Positions 11,916 through 25,400 of a stretch of 60,000 bases of DNA are shown here, piece by piece. A program made the position numbers and the translations under genes. This stretch comes from Symsagittifera roscoffensis (taxonomy: Eukaryota > Xenacoelomorpha > Acoela > Convolutidae): assembly GCF_963678635.1 (NCBI RefSeq), contig NC_087062.1, positions 42,238,395-42,298,394 on the forward strand, read 5' to 3'. How positions within the stretch are numbered: position 1 is the stretch's first letter; the number at the start of each line of letters is the position of its first letter. The notes under the pieces are model-generated. The model had not been told where the DNA came from. It saw nothing but the letters and a program-made list of their open reading frames with translations, and made no database searches.

Positions 11916-13432
11916 GAAAAAACTAAAACACACTCGAATGCAAAGCTCCTCCCCATTTTCCAAATGGTCGGAACAAATAAAAAGAAACAGTACTTTTACA
12001 GCCACCAGTTATCCAAAAATCGTTGGAGAATCTGTTCTTTGATTTCATATCATTCAAACTATTTTCAAGTTGTTATAAACATGTCTCAAGTACCTATTGA
12101 GCTTTATCCCCCCAAACGAGAATGAGGGGGTGGGGGAGATTGCTCAATTGATCCGGTTAATTAACCATGCATATTCTGTCAATTGGGACAATCTATATTT
12201 TGTAATTGATAAGATGATCTCACCACTTAAAAGGAAATTAGACGATTTTGCAAAGCTGCAATTGTGAGAAAATAGACAAAAAGAGAGATATTAAAAATGT
12301 TTGCAGACAAATTGGTGTCCAAAAATTTTACATGTGAATCATGCATAATTTTTTCAATTCAAAACTCTCCTGTAATATTCGGATTTGACATTTTATGTTC
12401 ATTTAAAGTAATTGTTTTGATAAGTATTGTCATTTTATGTTCTTTTTCTGTAATTGTAAAACTTGACTCTCAACAAATAATTTTGTTGGCCCTTTCCTTT
12501 TCATAGCTTTTTCGTCTAAAATCCCAGATCTCCAAAAAGAACTTTCGTTTAATTGCGTTTCTGTAGCATCAGTCTAATTTGCTTATCGTCAAATTTCCTA
12601 GGCCCCAATCTTACCAGACTCCAGACCAGACATTCAACTACGCAGGCGTCATTTAAATGGCAAAAGTAACATTACGAGGCCAAAATGTGCACTGGATAGG
12701 AGCAAAATTTTTGGATTCCAGAGACAAGTCTTTATACATGTTAAAATTTTGTCGGAACGATGAGAGAGAAGGAAAGAACAAAAGAAGAACAAAGGGAGCG
12801 CCCTTGTTGCGGAATCCGCTTACAATGCACAAAATGCACAGTTTGGCCTCGTAATGAAACTAAGAAGGAGAATTATCATAACAATTCGAGGTCAGTTTAT
12901 GTCATGAAAAGAGTTAGAAACAGTTTGTTTGCTGATTCAGCTTTAAAATGTTCTTCATTTCAAACACATCTTTTGCGATTTCCGACCATGTTTTTTTTAT
13001 TCCCAGCAGTAAATATCTAAGCCTGTTTGTCTTCAGGATATGACGGTGTTCACGCACATTTAAATCTGAAACCTATTCATGAGCAGATTTTTTCTCTTCC
13101 TCACTGAAATTTTTTAATCGATATAATATCAAATTGCAGAAATTAATGATATATCAACGCCAAAAATCAAGAAATAAAACAACAGCTAGCCGAAAAAAAA
13201 AGGACAAACACCACTGGTTCGATTTTTTTAAATATTTGTTTTTCACATTCGTCTCGAAGGCAATTGAATTTAAGGAAAGATGATACTGAAAAAGACAATT
13301 GCCAGCAGTTTTAAATAGGTTAAATACTTAAAATAGATAAAAGATAAAAATCAACATTCATCCAACAGTTAATAAGCAGACAACACTTGGGTAGACGACC
13401 ACCAGCGGATTTAGGTGAAAGGGCGGACGTCA

Positions 13433-13481
13433 CCCCCCCCCCCACCCCCCCCCCCCCCCCCACACACTCACACACACACAA
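13433..13481. repeat. C homopolymers followed by a CA microsatellite
   Basis: An 11-C run, one A, then a 17-C run, followed by CACACA with one interruption. This is exceptional in such AT-rich DNA. The run lengths may be unreliable in the assembly. Confidence 0.9.
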
Positions 13482-13781
13482 TAATTCGAACCCCTGCGGA
13501 CCTAAAGGGTCCCTCCCCATTTGTACTATTTTGAGATATCCATTTTGTTGACAGACCCAAAAATTTTTCTAAAGGCGCCTTTGGCGCCAATATATACTAA
13601 TTTTTGGGGGGGAATGAGCGCCAAAAAACGCGATTTTTAGGTCAAAGTTTTCTAAATATTTTGCCTGCGACACAGAAAATTTGGTCAAAATGGGGTCTTT
13701 TTAGTCATTTAGGAGAGCTCAAAAAGTCTATTTAGTCGACCTAAAAACATAACCTGATAAGAAAACCTAATTGCTAAAAAG

Positions 13782-14255
13782 AATAGCCGATTACTGCGCA
13801 GAGTGTTCCAACCAAACTGTTAAAAAAATACAAATGATCTCAACGAAAAACTAAAATTTAGACATAATCGACATTCGTAATAAAATAGGCAGGTTGGACA
13901 ATTTTTCTAGAAAAACGAATCGACAAACAAGTCAAAAAACTAACTTTTATCCATAAAAACTCAGTTTTCACTGCTTAAATGACAGATAAATCAGCACAAA
14001 TTAGCATGAATACTGCTTGATTTCTTAGCTCGAATTTAGACCAAAAATCAAACCTTTTCAACTTGTTTTTCTCAATGTTGGGACTACATTCTCAAGGTTT
14101 TTAATGTTTACTCGAATGACGACTAAAAAGGCTTGAATATGAGATATCACTGGATTTAGTCTGATGACTATTTGTGGTACCTAAATTTGCTTGAAAAAAA
14201 GTAAAACACACCCGAATACTAAATTTCTCCCCATTTTCAATGGTCGGAACACTTG
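13782..14255 (+). repeat. Dispersed repeat family 'C', copy with empty sites
   Basis: Starts ATAGCCGATTACTGCGC and ends CTCCCCATTTTCAATGGTC. It is collinear with 9088-10060 but has neither of the two TIR elements, which makes it a natural empty-site reference. Confidence 0.65.
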
Positions 14256-15945
14256 ATGCATCCAAAGAATAATCATTTGAAAAAGTAATTGTGCTTCAAA
14301 GTTCTCAAAAAATCATTTTTGCTGTATACAAAACCAAACCCCATTTTTTCAGCCTCCCAGATAAAATTACACAAATAATTTATAAACTGTTCTTTTAAGT
14401 TTGTTATATGCTTCAAACTATATCTTCTTCTGAAACTGAAAACAAAGCTGTACCTTCAGGTCTATGTGATAAAGCACAGTGTAATTGGTCTTCTTTTGGT
14501 AAATGAGTTTAAAAGAGCCTTTGTGTTTTTTTTTCCAGGAAGATTATTCGCAACTGAATTTTTCTATCTTTTTGTTTTAAAGTAAAACAACCTTCATATT
14601 CAATATTTTTTCAAATTCGAAAATAGTTTTTGATTGACATTTTTTAACATAGCTATCAGACAATTGGAACAAAATCAATGGACGCAAGGAAACAGAAAAG
14701 CTTACTAGTCGTTTGAAAAACTTCTGTTTTTGAAAATAAAACTTAAAAATCTTTGCCCTTAAAGCTCTTTGAATTTCAAGACCAATTTATGATTAACACC
14801 GTTTTGATGAACTTGGCACAATTGAAAAAACAACTGGATCAATAGGTAACATTTTTTTTTCTCTTGGAAACCTGAAAATAGAAACCCACTTGGGAAATTA
14901 GAAGTTGATCACATTTTTTTTGTGAAATTTTTGCTGTTTGATAGTGGAGCTTGCCAAACCACGAAACATCAAATTTAAGCGTGAAGAAAATTCAAGATTT
15001 TTTTGAGGAAACAAACTAAAAAAAACCATCACGACCAATCCATGAGTCGTCATTACGTCGATTGACTACTAATAAACTAACCGAATTTGAGAAAATTGAA
15101 TCAATAACTTGTTTGAAGTGAATCAATAAGCAAATCATTTGGTGGGATCATGATATGTTTTTTCAAATAGATCGTTTAACAGACGTTGAAGTGATTTTTC
15201 AAAATGATTTGTTTACACTGTCCCGCTTGACTAGCAGCTGTGGTTGAGATAACCAGCTGCTTGCTTGCGCATAAAATAAATGCTTTTGAGCCTAGTGATC
15301 TATCACTCATTTGCTAGGTATTTTTTAAATCAATTTGTTTGGGTGCGGGCGCCCGCGTGTGTGTATGTTTATAATTACGAGAGCAAGTATTTATAATCGT
15401 TTAAAAATTTGGTAACATTTTCCGGCAACTCTAATTTCTGGACAATTGAAAAATATTTTTTGCATGTATAATTCAAATTCACTCTTCAATCAAGTTTTAC
15501 CTTATAATGATTAGCTCACGAAAAGAAAAGTTTGGTTGTGGTATAAATTTCAATTATACTTGCTTAATTTCACTTTCAATTTTCGAGAAGTGATAGTTGC
15601 AAATGAATTTGCCAAAAAATGCTTATCGATTGTAAGTATTTGTTCTTGCATTTGTCATTATAAAGAGAAAGTAACGCAGAAAAATTGACAAAGAAATAAC
15701 CTAGAAAAACCAAATGAGTGAAAGATCACTAATCTAAAAAGCCTTTCATGATGTTGGAACAAGCAGCTAGTTATTTCAGCAACAGCTCCAAATCAGTCCG
15801 CAATCGAAACTTAAAAAAAAAAGGCTTATGTAAAGTTTAATGATGAACTTGGTTCACTAAGTTTTATTTAGTAGCCATCATTATTCACAGCAAAAATTTC
15901 ATTTTAGCAAGTAATCTATTTGGCATTGATATGTTTAAAATAAAA
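14256..15945. other. Stretch downstream of the OATP gene
   Basis: No coding exon seen. A copy of dispersed repeat family B lies at about 14740-15125; it is closely related to 18680-19070. The OATP 3' UTR should lie at the right end of this stretch. Confidence 0.55.
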
Positions 15946-15951
15946 TTTATT
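15946..15951 (-). promoter_or_regulatory. Candidate poly(A) signal of the OATP gene
   Basis: AATAAA on the minus strand, about 100 bases past the OATP stop codon. A second one lies further downstream at about 15863. Confidence 0.5.
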
Positions 15952-16048
15952 ATTTCAGCAATTATTATATTAGACTAGCTTAAAATAGTAGTCAATAAGT
16001 TACCAAATTCAAAGGAGAAAAACAGCCGAAAAATTGATTATGCTCCAA

Positions 16049-16487
16049 TTACCTCTGCTCTGCGCTCAGTTCGTCGTAAGCAGGAGGTGAGTCATTCTCG
16101 ACGCTGAAAAGTAACCTAGGCGGATTATCGACCCCGCTTGGTTCTAATGATGTTCCCATGTTTTGTTCCTGCTGTTTCTCACTTTGATTTTCTTCTCCAA
16201 GTGAAAACAAATCATTAGCAGGTTTGTAAGTTTTGACAGCCGAAAATAGAAATAGCAGACCCACTGACATTGGACAGATAGCGTATAGAAATGTGTACAA
16301 GCCCAACTTTTTACTGTCGTTACTTAGACAAAAACTAGACTCGTGACATGCTTTGCTCTCATTCCATAAAAGACAGGTACTATCAAATATTTTGCCGACT
16401 ATGATTGGTCCAGGAATGGTTCCGAGAAGTCGGACAAACACCCACTGGAGTCCGAGGGCTAAACTACGTTGACTGTCTGGAACTACC
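16049..16487 (-). CDS. OATP exon 11: TM11-TM12 and C-terminal tail
   Basis: Acceptor GATTTTTAG. Encodes SQRSLALGLQWVFVRLLGTI, PGPIIVGKIFDSTCLLW, TM12 and a 60-residue cytoplasmic tail ending PPAYDELSAEQR before the stop. The tail contains a PPAY (PPxY-type) motif that could bind WW domains; that is inference. Confidence 0.95.
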
Positions 16488-19400
16488 CTAAAAATCGAAG
16501 CAACTTGAGCGTTTCAAAATTACCTTCTCAGTTTTCAAACATCAGTTTTTTCCTTCGTACATAAATAAAAAAAACCTTTAATGTAAATCTTTCTTCAAAC
16601 GCACTGCGAAGGCTGATGTTCCTTATATATCTACAACAGTGGATCAAAATGTAAATATGTGAATCACTAGTCAAACAATTGCCGACTGATTAACTTATAA
16701 GCGTACATTGAAAACCAGTCCCCTGTTTTTGTCAGCCTGTATTGCTTACCTAAGAAGACAGGTGATGTGTGGCACACTGACCATAGATGCGACCATGAGC
16801 ATGAAGAAGAAGAGAGTGTAAGACAACTTCCTTGTGGGACAGTTCTCCTCACAGATCATTCTAGAGGCACTCAAGTAGTCCCCATTGGGTGATAACAGAC
16901 ACTTACACTGCAACAGATCCTCCTGAAACGACGCAATCTATGAATATATGTGAACGTCTACAAAATTTCTTCAGTGACGCACGCCAATTATGACGCATTA
17001 GCAGTACCAGTCAATTTGAAAAAAAAATCCAAATAACATGCCTCAATTTATAAAGCAGTGTATGGAGCAGTAATAACATGAAAAAATTAATAAATGTATT
17101 AAAAAATAAAATGATTTTTTTAAGTTGAGATTTTTTTGCAAAAATCATCCCCCCACACGCCATATTAAAGACAAAAAGATAAATTTCACTCCTAGTAACA
17201 AACCAATTATGGCAAATAAGCTTCCTTCAACCAATTTGAAACAATTTAAGACGGATAACTCTCCGCTTACGCGTTAATAGCGCGAAATATATCGCTCGTT
17301 AATTGTTCCAAATCTTTAAACCCCCATAACTTTACGAAAAATGATCACAAGTCAAATATCTTTTCAAATTTAAGCTCAGGACAACAATAGCTTTCGAATG
17401 ATATAAAAAAATTCCGTCAAAAATGGCTAATTAAAAAGCCGAAATTTGTCTGATGAAAAAAAACCCACCCCGAGCACAAATATTTCGTTACTTTGGCATC
17501 GAAAGTCGGAACAATAATAATTGAGCTCATTTTAAACTCAAGCGAAAATTCCTACACAATTTGAAATCTGCAATGGTTTCAAAATGCGCCATGGTTGATT
17601 TTTCCTTAGTAACATCAGAAACGTTTATCAAACATTGTCGTTTCATTCATTTGAGGTAGTTTTTCGATGAAAAAGAAGATGAACCAGACGGTTTTCGAGT
17701 TGGCTTCATTAACTTTTTCAAATTGGCATATTATGGAAAGCTAGAAAACTTGTATATGAAAACGTCTAGTCAAATAGATCTTCTATGGTGTGTTTTCATA
17801 TTTTATGGTGGTAATAAAAAATTCATTTTGACGTGATATCACCTACAAACGTTTTGATTAAATAAATTGAGTGAAAATTCTCAAAGCATCAAACTGATTT
17901 GAGACATTTCAAAATTCAATTTAATTCCTTTGTCTGATTTTCTCCAAAATGTTTTTAGTTTGCCACAAATTGCAGACGACATTTCTAGTAAAATTGAAAA
18001 TGAAACAAGACTGCTGTATCAGGGCGAAGCCCTGAATTTTCCGACTGCTTTTTAAGGTTTATGGAGCAGTATTAACATTAAAAAATTAAATGTAAAAAAA
18101 ATGAAAATTTTTTTTTCTAAAATTTGAAGTTTTTTATGAAAATCATCCCCCACACGCCATATAAAGTACAAAGTAAAAAATGTGGCTCCCATTAATAAAT
18201 CAATTTGGCAGATAAGCTTCCTTTAACCAGTTTGGAACGATTTCGAAGACGGATTAAATCTCCACTTACGCGTTAAGAGGGCTACATATATCGCGCGTTA
18301 ATTGTCCCAAATTCTCAATCTTTAAATCCCCATAACTTTGCGAACAAAAATCACAAAAGAAAATCTTTTCAAATTTAAGCTCAAGACAACAATACCTTTC
18401 GAATGTTACAAAAAATTTCATCAAAAATGGCTAATTCAAAAGTCGAAATTCGTCCGGAGAAAAAAAAACACCCCGAGCACAAATATTCCGTTACTTTCGT
18501 TAGGAAAGTCGGAACAATAATAGTTTGTGTTAAAATCTTTAACATTGGCTGTACTTATTAGTTGTTTATTGATCAAAATGAACACTTTCAAAATGAACAC
18601 AATTTATCGCAACAATATTTGCGTCGCAACAATATTTGCGACTTAGGTTGGAAAAAAAAGATAGTTCATAGTCTAACACAAGCTTTGCCCTTTAAGCTCT
18701 TTGAATTTTAAGACCAATTCATGATTGACACTGTTTTGATGAACTTGGCACAATTGAAAAAAAAACTAGATTAATGGGCAACATTTTTATTCCTCTTGGA
18801 AACCTGAAAAATAGAAATCCACTTTGGAAATTAGAAGTTGGTCAAGTTTTTTGTGATATTTTTTGCTGTTTGATAGTGGAGCTTGCCAAACCACGAAACA
18901 TCAAACTTAAGCGTGAACAAATGTCAAGATTTTTTTGTGAGAAAAAAACCAAAGAAAACCATCACGACCCATGCATGAGTCGTCACTACGTCGATTGACT
19001 CTTGACAAAAACTAAGCGAATTTGAGAAAATTGAATCAATAAATTGTTTGAAGTGAATCAATTAGCAAATGCACTTCTATTATTTCCCCGGGTTTTTTTT
19101 ATTCTCCGGACGAATTTCGACTGTGTTAAGGACATTCATATCTCATATTTAACTAAGAATGCACTTCGTTTGTTATTAGAGCATTTTTAGACTGTTCCTG
19201 AAGAAGAAAAAAATCGTCACGACCTATTTAATAATCTAAACTACGTTCATTAACTCTTAATAGATCTACAAGGTGGAATTAAAAACATCTACAAGATGGA
19301 ATTAAAAACATCTACAAGATGGATTCAAACTGTAATTTCATTATCCCTATCATGTTTTAAATGAAAAAGAAAGTAAACGATGGCTGCTAAGAACATGATT

Positions 19401-22400
19401 GGAGTTTCCTTACTTCTAGAGGTTCCGGCTGAAGTTAACGTAAAAAATCACCCAAATTCCGACGATAAAACGAACGCCGATATAAAAGAACGAACTGCAA
19501 TTGTACTAACATTGTAGCACCCGGCATGACAGGGTGAGAAGTATGTGATACCATTCTCAGCACAGACGGGGTCGAAAAAGACATAATCACAGGAACAGTC
19601 CGAGTTACACTCCCAGTCGAAGTCCACTTTGGAGGAGCCAATGCCACCTGCTACACTCTCTGAAGTGGCATCCGATCTACGAACAGTACCATCAGTCGTA
19701 TTATGAACCTGCGGTGTCTGATTGATACATTAAAAAACATCACTCAGTCGATACCATCTAGACACGTAAAACACAAAAAGCAGTACCCTAAATATGACAT
19801 TTGAGGCGCAGATGAAGAAACTAATTTAACTGAATCGTATCAATAGCTCAATTTTGTGCCATTTGTATAAATCATTCGATGAAACTGTAGAACCTTTTAT
19901 AAGTTTTTGACGCATTCAGATGCTCAAGCTCAAATATTGCATCTAATTTGTTAGATATGAACCTATTATAGGGAGCGTTGAGTCCAGCTAGACTGTATCT
20001 GGGACATGAGAAAAGAAAGAAGCAGAGGAAAGGCAGGGCCACAATCTGGACACCCATGCCGAACTTCATCACCTTCACACAGGGCCAGTCTTTGTACTTC
20101 AGAAACACGCCAGAGCCAAGTGTGCCTATGGCAGCTGCTGGAATGGCCAGACTTCCTGAATTGAATTTCGTAAATTGCAAATTAGAGAAAAAAATAAATT
20201 AATGGTGAAACTAGCGGGCAAAAACTATATTTAGTTGACCAAGAGTTCTAATGTCGAATTTCATTACATATGCACGGCACCAGGCTGTCCGGACAGTTTA
20301 GCCACGTTTGCGTGGACGTCACAACTTAAGCGACGATGGCAAGCAAGGATGCCGGTTGCTTCCCAAGTGGCTCATTATGTTTCCAGCCACTCTGATTCAA
20401 GAAAAGACATTCAAAAATTGAAGTAAATCCTCGAAAATCTTCAAGAATATTTTTAAAAAATTTTTTTCTAACAATCTTGCTTTTTTTCTGGAAAAGGCGA
20501 GCGAATAAGGCGAAAAACGCTAAAATGTGTGGTAGTAAAGGCTATAATAACGTAGCTTAAAATTGAATTAGAATTAATTTGGAGTTCAGTCTCTCATGTG
20601 TTTTCATGATCAAATTATCTAATTTAGCATGAAAACCGAAATTATTCAGACCAGTTTTTCTCGACCGAGTGAACTTTTTAGAATTATTTTTTATGGATAA
20701 ACATCTCATATGAAAGGGTTTTAACACGATACCACAATTGACATCTCCAAACGTTCCTTCCGATACCCAAAATTGGGCAAAAAAAAAAAACACTTTGCCC
20801 ATAGTTCTTTCTCTTCATTTCGTGAAAAAGTCGTAACATATTTCATTTTTTTTGTTCAACGCAAAAGTGTCTATTGCTATCCAGGTGCAAAACGTCGTAC
20901 TTCATGCGCACGTTTCCGAATGACTTACCGACCATGAACGCAGAATCACTTGAGGACAGTCCGAACTGGGACTCGAAGTACTTGGGGAGGAAAGTAGCGA
21001 GACCACTGATGACCAAGTAGGCACACACTCCGTGCATGATGAGCAGCATAAACGTCACGTTCTTCAGGAACCCCAGAATAGAAATAGGGAGCCGCTTCAG
21101 AGACTGTTTGATGTCCTTGAATCCTAAAGATGTTTTCGGAGCATCGTCTTGAACCGCAGTCTCATCCACTCTTTCAATGTTTTCAGCACCTGAAGAATAT
21201 GAGGAGCATTTGTGGAAAAAGTGCGTTATCATAGCTCACAAAAAAATTGAAAATCAATTGAAATTAAGAAGTTTAAAAAAATTTTACTAGCTACTCAAAT
21301 TCATATTGACTGTTGCTTGAAGTTGTTTTAAGATTCAGCTTTTAAAAATAAAGACTGTTTCGATATTCAGCTTTTAAAAATAAAAATTTATCCCTTCAAT
21401 CGGTTTAAGTGCCACGTTTTTTTAAACCAATTTACATCGCAAAAGATTTCCTACATTATATTAATGCCTGACCTAAATCTTGTTTGCTGTCAGAAATCAT
21501 AAGCATGTTTTGTTCCAACCACATTAACTATTTTTATAATTTCTATTGATAACTTTTTTTCTACTGAGTCAAAAACAGACAAAAAGTCAAAACTTCCAGA
21601 AAATAAATATAGGTCTTAACAAAAAAATGTATTCGGGCTTGACTTAGTTAAAAGTGAACAAAACAGTCAACTGTTAATATTATGTGAAAATTTTGCACCA
21701 TCTCAAAACAGGTTGCAGGCTAAGTAGAAAATTAAACGGGAAAATTTTTTTGGCTCCAGGTTTGAAAAGATTTGCTCGTATAAATGTACAGACAATCAGT
21801 ATTTCAGTCTATGCGAATTTCAGTCTATACCAGATGCGAAAGGTTTATTTTGTTTCATGCAATTGCATTATTTATCTAGGGGATTCTTCCCACAAACCTC
21901 ATCCATCTCAATTCAAATAGACTAAATAGTTGCATTTTAGTCTGATTTTGGTTATACTAGTGAAATCTATTTGACTATTCAAATTTATAAAACTTTTCAA
22001 ATCTATTAGACTCTTCAAAAGTTTTAGAATTCTTATTCACCCAAAACAAAAGTGAATGCACTTTCTGTAGCTAAAAGAGCATTTTAAGACTTTTCCTGAA
22101 AAACTAAAAAAAATCATCACGATCTATATAAGAATCTGAATTACGTTCATCGAATCTTGAAAATGGAATCTAGGCTGTACATAAACGCTAACTATCAAAC
22201 AATGAGGTTAATGAAGCATTAACAATGAAGTATTACAACTAGGTCTCTATTTAACCACTCAAACCTTCATCTGATGACTGAGTTGCGGCTGTATTTTCTG
22301 TCTTCTTCCCTGGTCAAACGAAAAATAAAGACCGTTTCGAAATTCAACTTTTAAAAATAAAAATTTATCCCTTCAATCGGTTTAAGTGCCACGTTTTTTT

Positions 22401-25400
22401 AAACCAATTTACATCGCAAAAGATTTCCTACATTATATTAATGCCTGACCTAAATCTTGTTTGCTGTCAGAAATCATAAGCATGTTTTGTTCCAACCACA
22501 TTAACTATTTTTATAATTTCTATTGATAACTTTTTCTCTTCTGACTCAAAAACAGACAAAAAGTCAAAACTTCTTGAAAATAAATATAGGTCTTAACAAA
22601 AAAATGTATTCGGGCTTGACTTAGTTGAAAATGAACAAAAACAGTCAACTGTTAATATTATGTGAAAATTTTGCACCATCTCAAAACAGGTTGCAGGCTA
22701 AGTAGAAAATTAAACGGGAAAATTTTTGCTCCAGGTTTGAAAAGATTTGCTCGTATAAATGTACAGACAATCAGTATTTCAGTCTATGCGAATTTCAGTC
22801 TATACCATATGCGAAAGGTTTATTTTGTTTTATGCAATTGCATTATTTATCTAGGGGATTCTTCCCACAAACCCCATCTATCTCAATTCAAATAGACTAA
22901 GTAGTTGCATTATAGTCTCATTTTGGTTATACTAGTGAAATCTATTTGACTATTCAAATTTATAAAACTTTTCAAATCTATTAGACTCTTCAAAAGTTTT
23001 AGAATTCTTATTCACCCAAAACAAAAGTGAATGCACTTTCTGTAGCTAAAAAAGCATTTTAAGACTTTTCCTGAAAAACGAAAAAAAAATCATCACGATC
23101 TTTATAAGAATCTGAATTACGTTAATTGAATCTTCAAAATGAAATCTAGGCTGTACATAAATGCTAACTATCAAACAATGAGGTTAATGAAACATTAACA
23201 ATGAAGTATTACAACTAGGTCTCTATTTCACCACTCAAACCTTCATCTGATGGCTGAGTTGCGGCTGTCTTTTCTGTCTTCTTCCCTGGTCAAACGAAAC
23301 TTTTTATCCCCGATTCGAAAGAAGCGAACAAATATGATGTTTTCATCAGTTTTTGTTTCGTAAGCAGGCATAAAAAATTCTTTAAAATGACTCATTGTTG
23401 GAGCGATTTTACATGGTAGCTGAATGGAAACTTATTTTTGTTTCTTGAGCCAACAGAAAATCAGGCCTTGAAAATTTAAATTTAATGCGCTTGGCTTTAA
23501 TGCCTTTAATCCGCTTTACCTTTAATGCGCTTGGGCAGTCCCAAAAGTGGTATTGCTATGAGTAGAGCTAGAAGGGTCTGGAGGAGGAAACCAACAAACC
23601 ACGCCCCCGCCCATCCAGGGTCCTCAATGTCTACCTTCCAGTGTCTGAAATAACAATTTCGTTTTATTGTTTTTTTAACCTGTGCGATAAGCAAGGGTAT
23701 TGCAATCGGGTACATGACTTTTTTTTCCCGTAAACAATTTTGTCCAAACTTCTAGAGGAGGATCTCCTCTTGTAGAGGATCTTCACTTCTAGATGATCTT
23801 CTGGTTTCAGGTTGTAATTTCAAGTTGTAATTAGCCTTTCAAAGGTTGGAATTTCAGGTTGTAATTATCTGGCCAAGTTTCAGGTTGTAATTATTTTTTC
23901 AAAAAAATGTCTCACTTTTATTTCGGGCTCGTGGTTTTCTTTCTAGTTTCGGTCGGTTCATTTTCCCTTTTAAAACGCCATTTTTTATCCGGTAGGCTTA
24001 CGTTCTAAACCATGGATTTTGTTTTAATTTAAATAGCATTTACTAAAAATGAAGTTTCCCAAAATTGTTATTTTACCATGTCTGATTTTGAGTTTTTTTT
24101 TAAATTTTTTTTTGAATATACAAACAGATTCAATTTATGCTATATCGACTTAGTCAATTTATTTTGCGTAATTTCGAGGGCAAAAATATTCGTTAGGGAT
24201 TATGTGTTTCAGTTTGGAAGGGTCGTAAAAACTTTTAAATTTTATGCAATTTTTTTATGACAACAGTTTTGTTTTCGGCTCAACAGGTGTTGATCCAAAG
24301 TTTGTCGCTTTTGTTGCTGCTCGGTAAATGATTTCCATTTTTAGTGGCTGTTATTAACTTCATCTGATACAAATATGGAGTTTTTGTAGCTGTAATTTTT
24401 CAACTTTTGTCAAGTGATTTTTTCAAGTAATTTTTTCCAACATAATTTTTCAGAATTATTTTTTGACTTGTCTTTTTTTCATTCACAAATTTGTAGCGCA
24501 ATGGGTTTTTTGCATCGCAAGTTTTGCGAAGCTCCGCTTCGCCTCTCTGTTAATATTCCTAATTTCTGCCAATTGGCAAACCTATTTAATTTCAAAATTT
24601 TTGAAACAAAGCACTTAAAAGCAAAACTTGCGATGCAAAAAACACATTGCGCTACAAATTTGTGAATGAAAAAAATTTTCACTGCACAACAATAGTTTTC
24701 ACTGCACAACTTACTTGAAATCGATGGGTATTCTAAGGAAGAGACCGCTGAGAACATAGCCGAGAGCTGGAGCTACAACTGCAATCGTGTAGAATATACC
24801 TGAAAAAGTGCTACTTTTCACTTTTTCACTCATTATCCTTCCTTCAAGCATTAGGATTACATTTTTATAAAGCTTTTGGACAATTTTCAAACGCTGTTAG
24901 AGCTTGTTATGAAAAAGTATTTGTTCAAGTTTCATGACTTTGAATAAAATACCTAGACTGAAGTACCTAGATAGTGAAGTACCTAGATATAAGGCGGATT
25001 TGGCCTTGGGTACATTCTCGTCCATGTATGCTACCCCCAGAGTGTAGACAGGAGTGGCACCCACTCCAATGAGGAGAGTGCCCACCATGAAGATGAACTT
25101 GAGGTTGTGGTTCGAATTGTGGTCTGCACACTCCTGGTTCTAAAACACAGAGAAACTTTACACAATGATTTTGTCTCGCCTCAAAAATAGTTGAACCCGA
25201 TTGGCAACCTGACAGAAACTTCTGAATAACAATTGCCACAAACAAATCCATTAACTTTTTCTGTGCTTGGTTGTTTGATTGATTCGTCATGAATCACATC
25301 TGGTTACAGTTTTATTTTAAGTGATTCATGACCATGCGACTATTACCACGAAATCCAGCAATCATCATCATCATTCTTTATTCATATTAAGATTTGCCAG

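Larger units (their letters stand above)
10616..13780. repeat. Gene-free stretch with duplicated repeat blocks
   Basis: Block A (9530-10095) recurs at 11456-12018. Block B (11095-11457) recurs at 12017-12466, so the order is B-A'-B'. Block B lacks about 95 bases that B' keeps; a GCA microhomology marks that gap. A run of 16 C lies at 10638-10653, a run of 13 G at 11217-11229, and C-runs plus a CA repeat at 13433-13481. A Cys-rich ORF near 12760-12930 is the only coding-like hint and is not convincing. Confidence 0.65.

Noticed and set aside
12657-13020. Overlapping ORFs with a CCxxxxxCxxC pattern
   Set aside because: The Cys pattern hints at a transposase zinc finger, but spacing and flanks do not fit any family well enough to claim.
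19677-19720. Acceptors CCGCAG or ATCAG upstream of the Kazal exon
   Set aside because: Both would enter in phase 0, but the preceding exon ends in phase 2. Only the TTCGTAG acceptor keeps the frame.
21684-22895. Similar + strand ORFs at 21684-21920 and 22662-22895
   Set aside because: They are copies within the intronic tandem duplication. The copies differ by an in-frame three-base indel but show no domain, and the other strand is an OATP intron.
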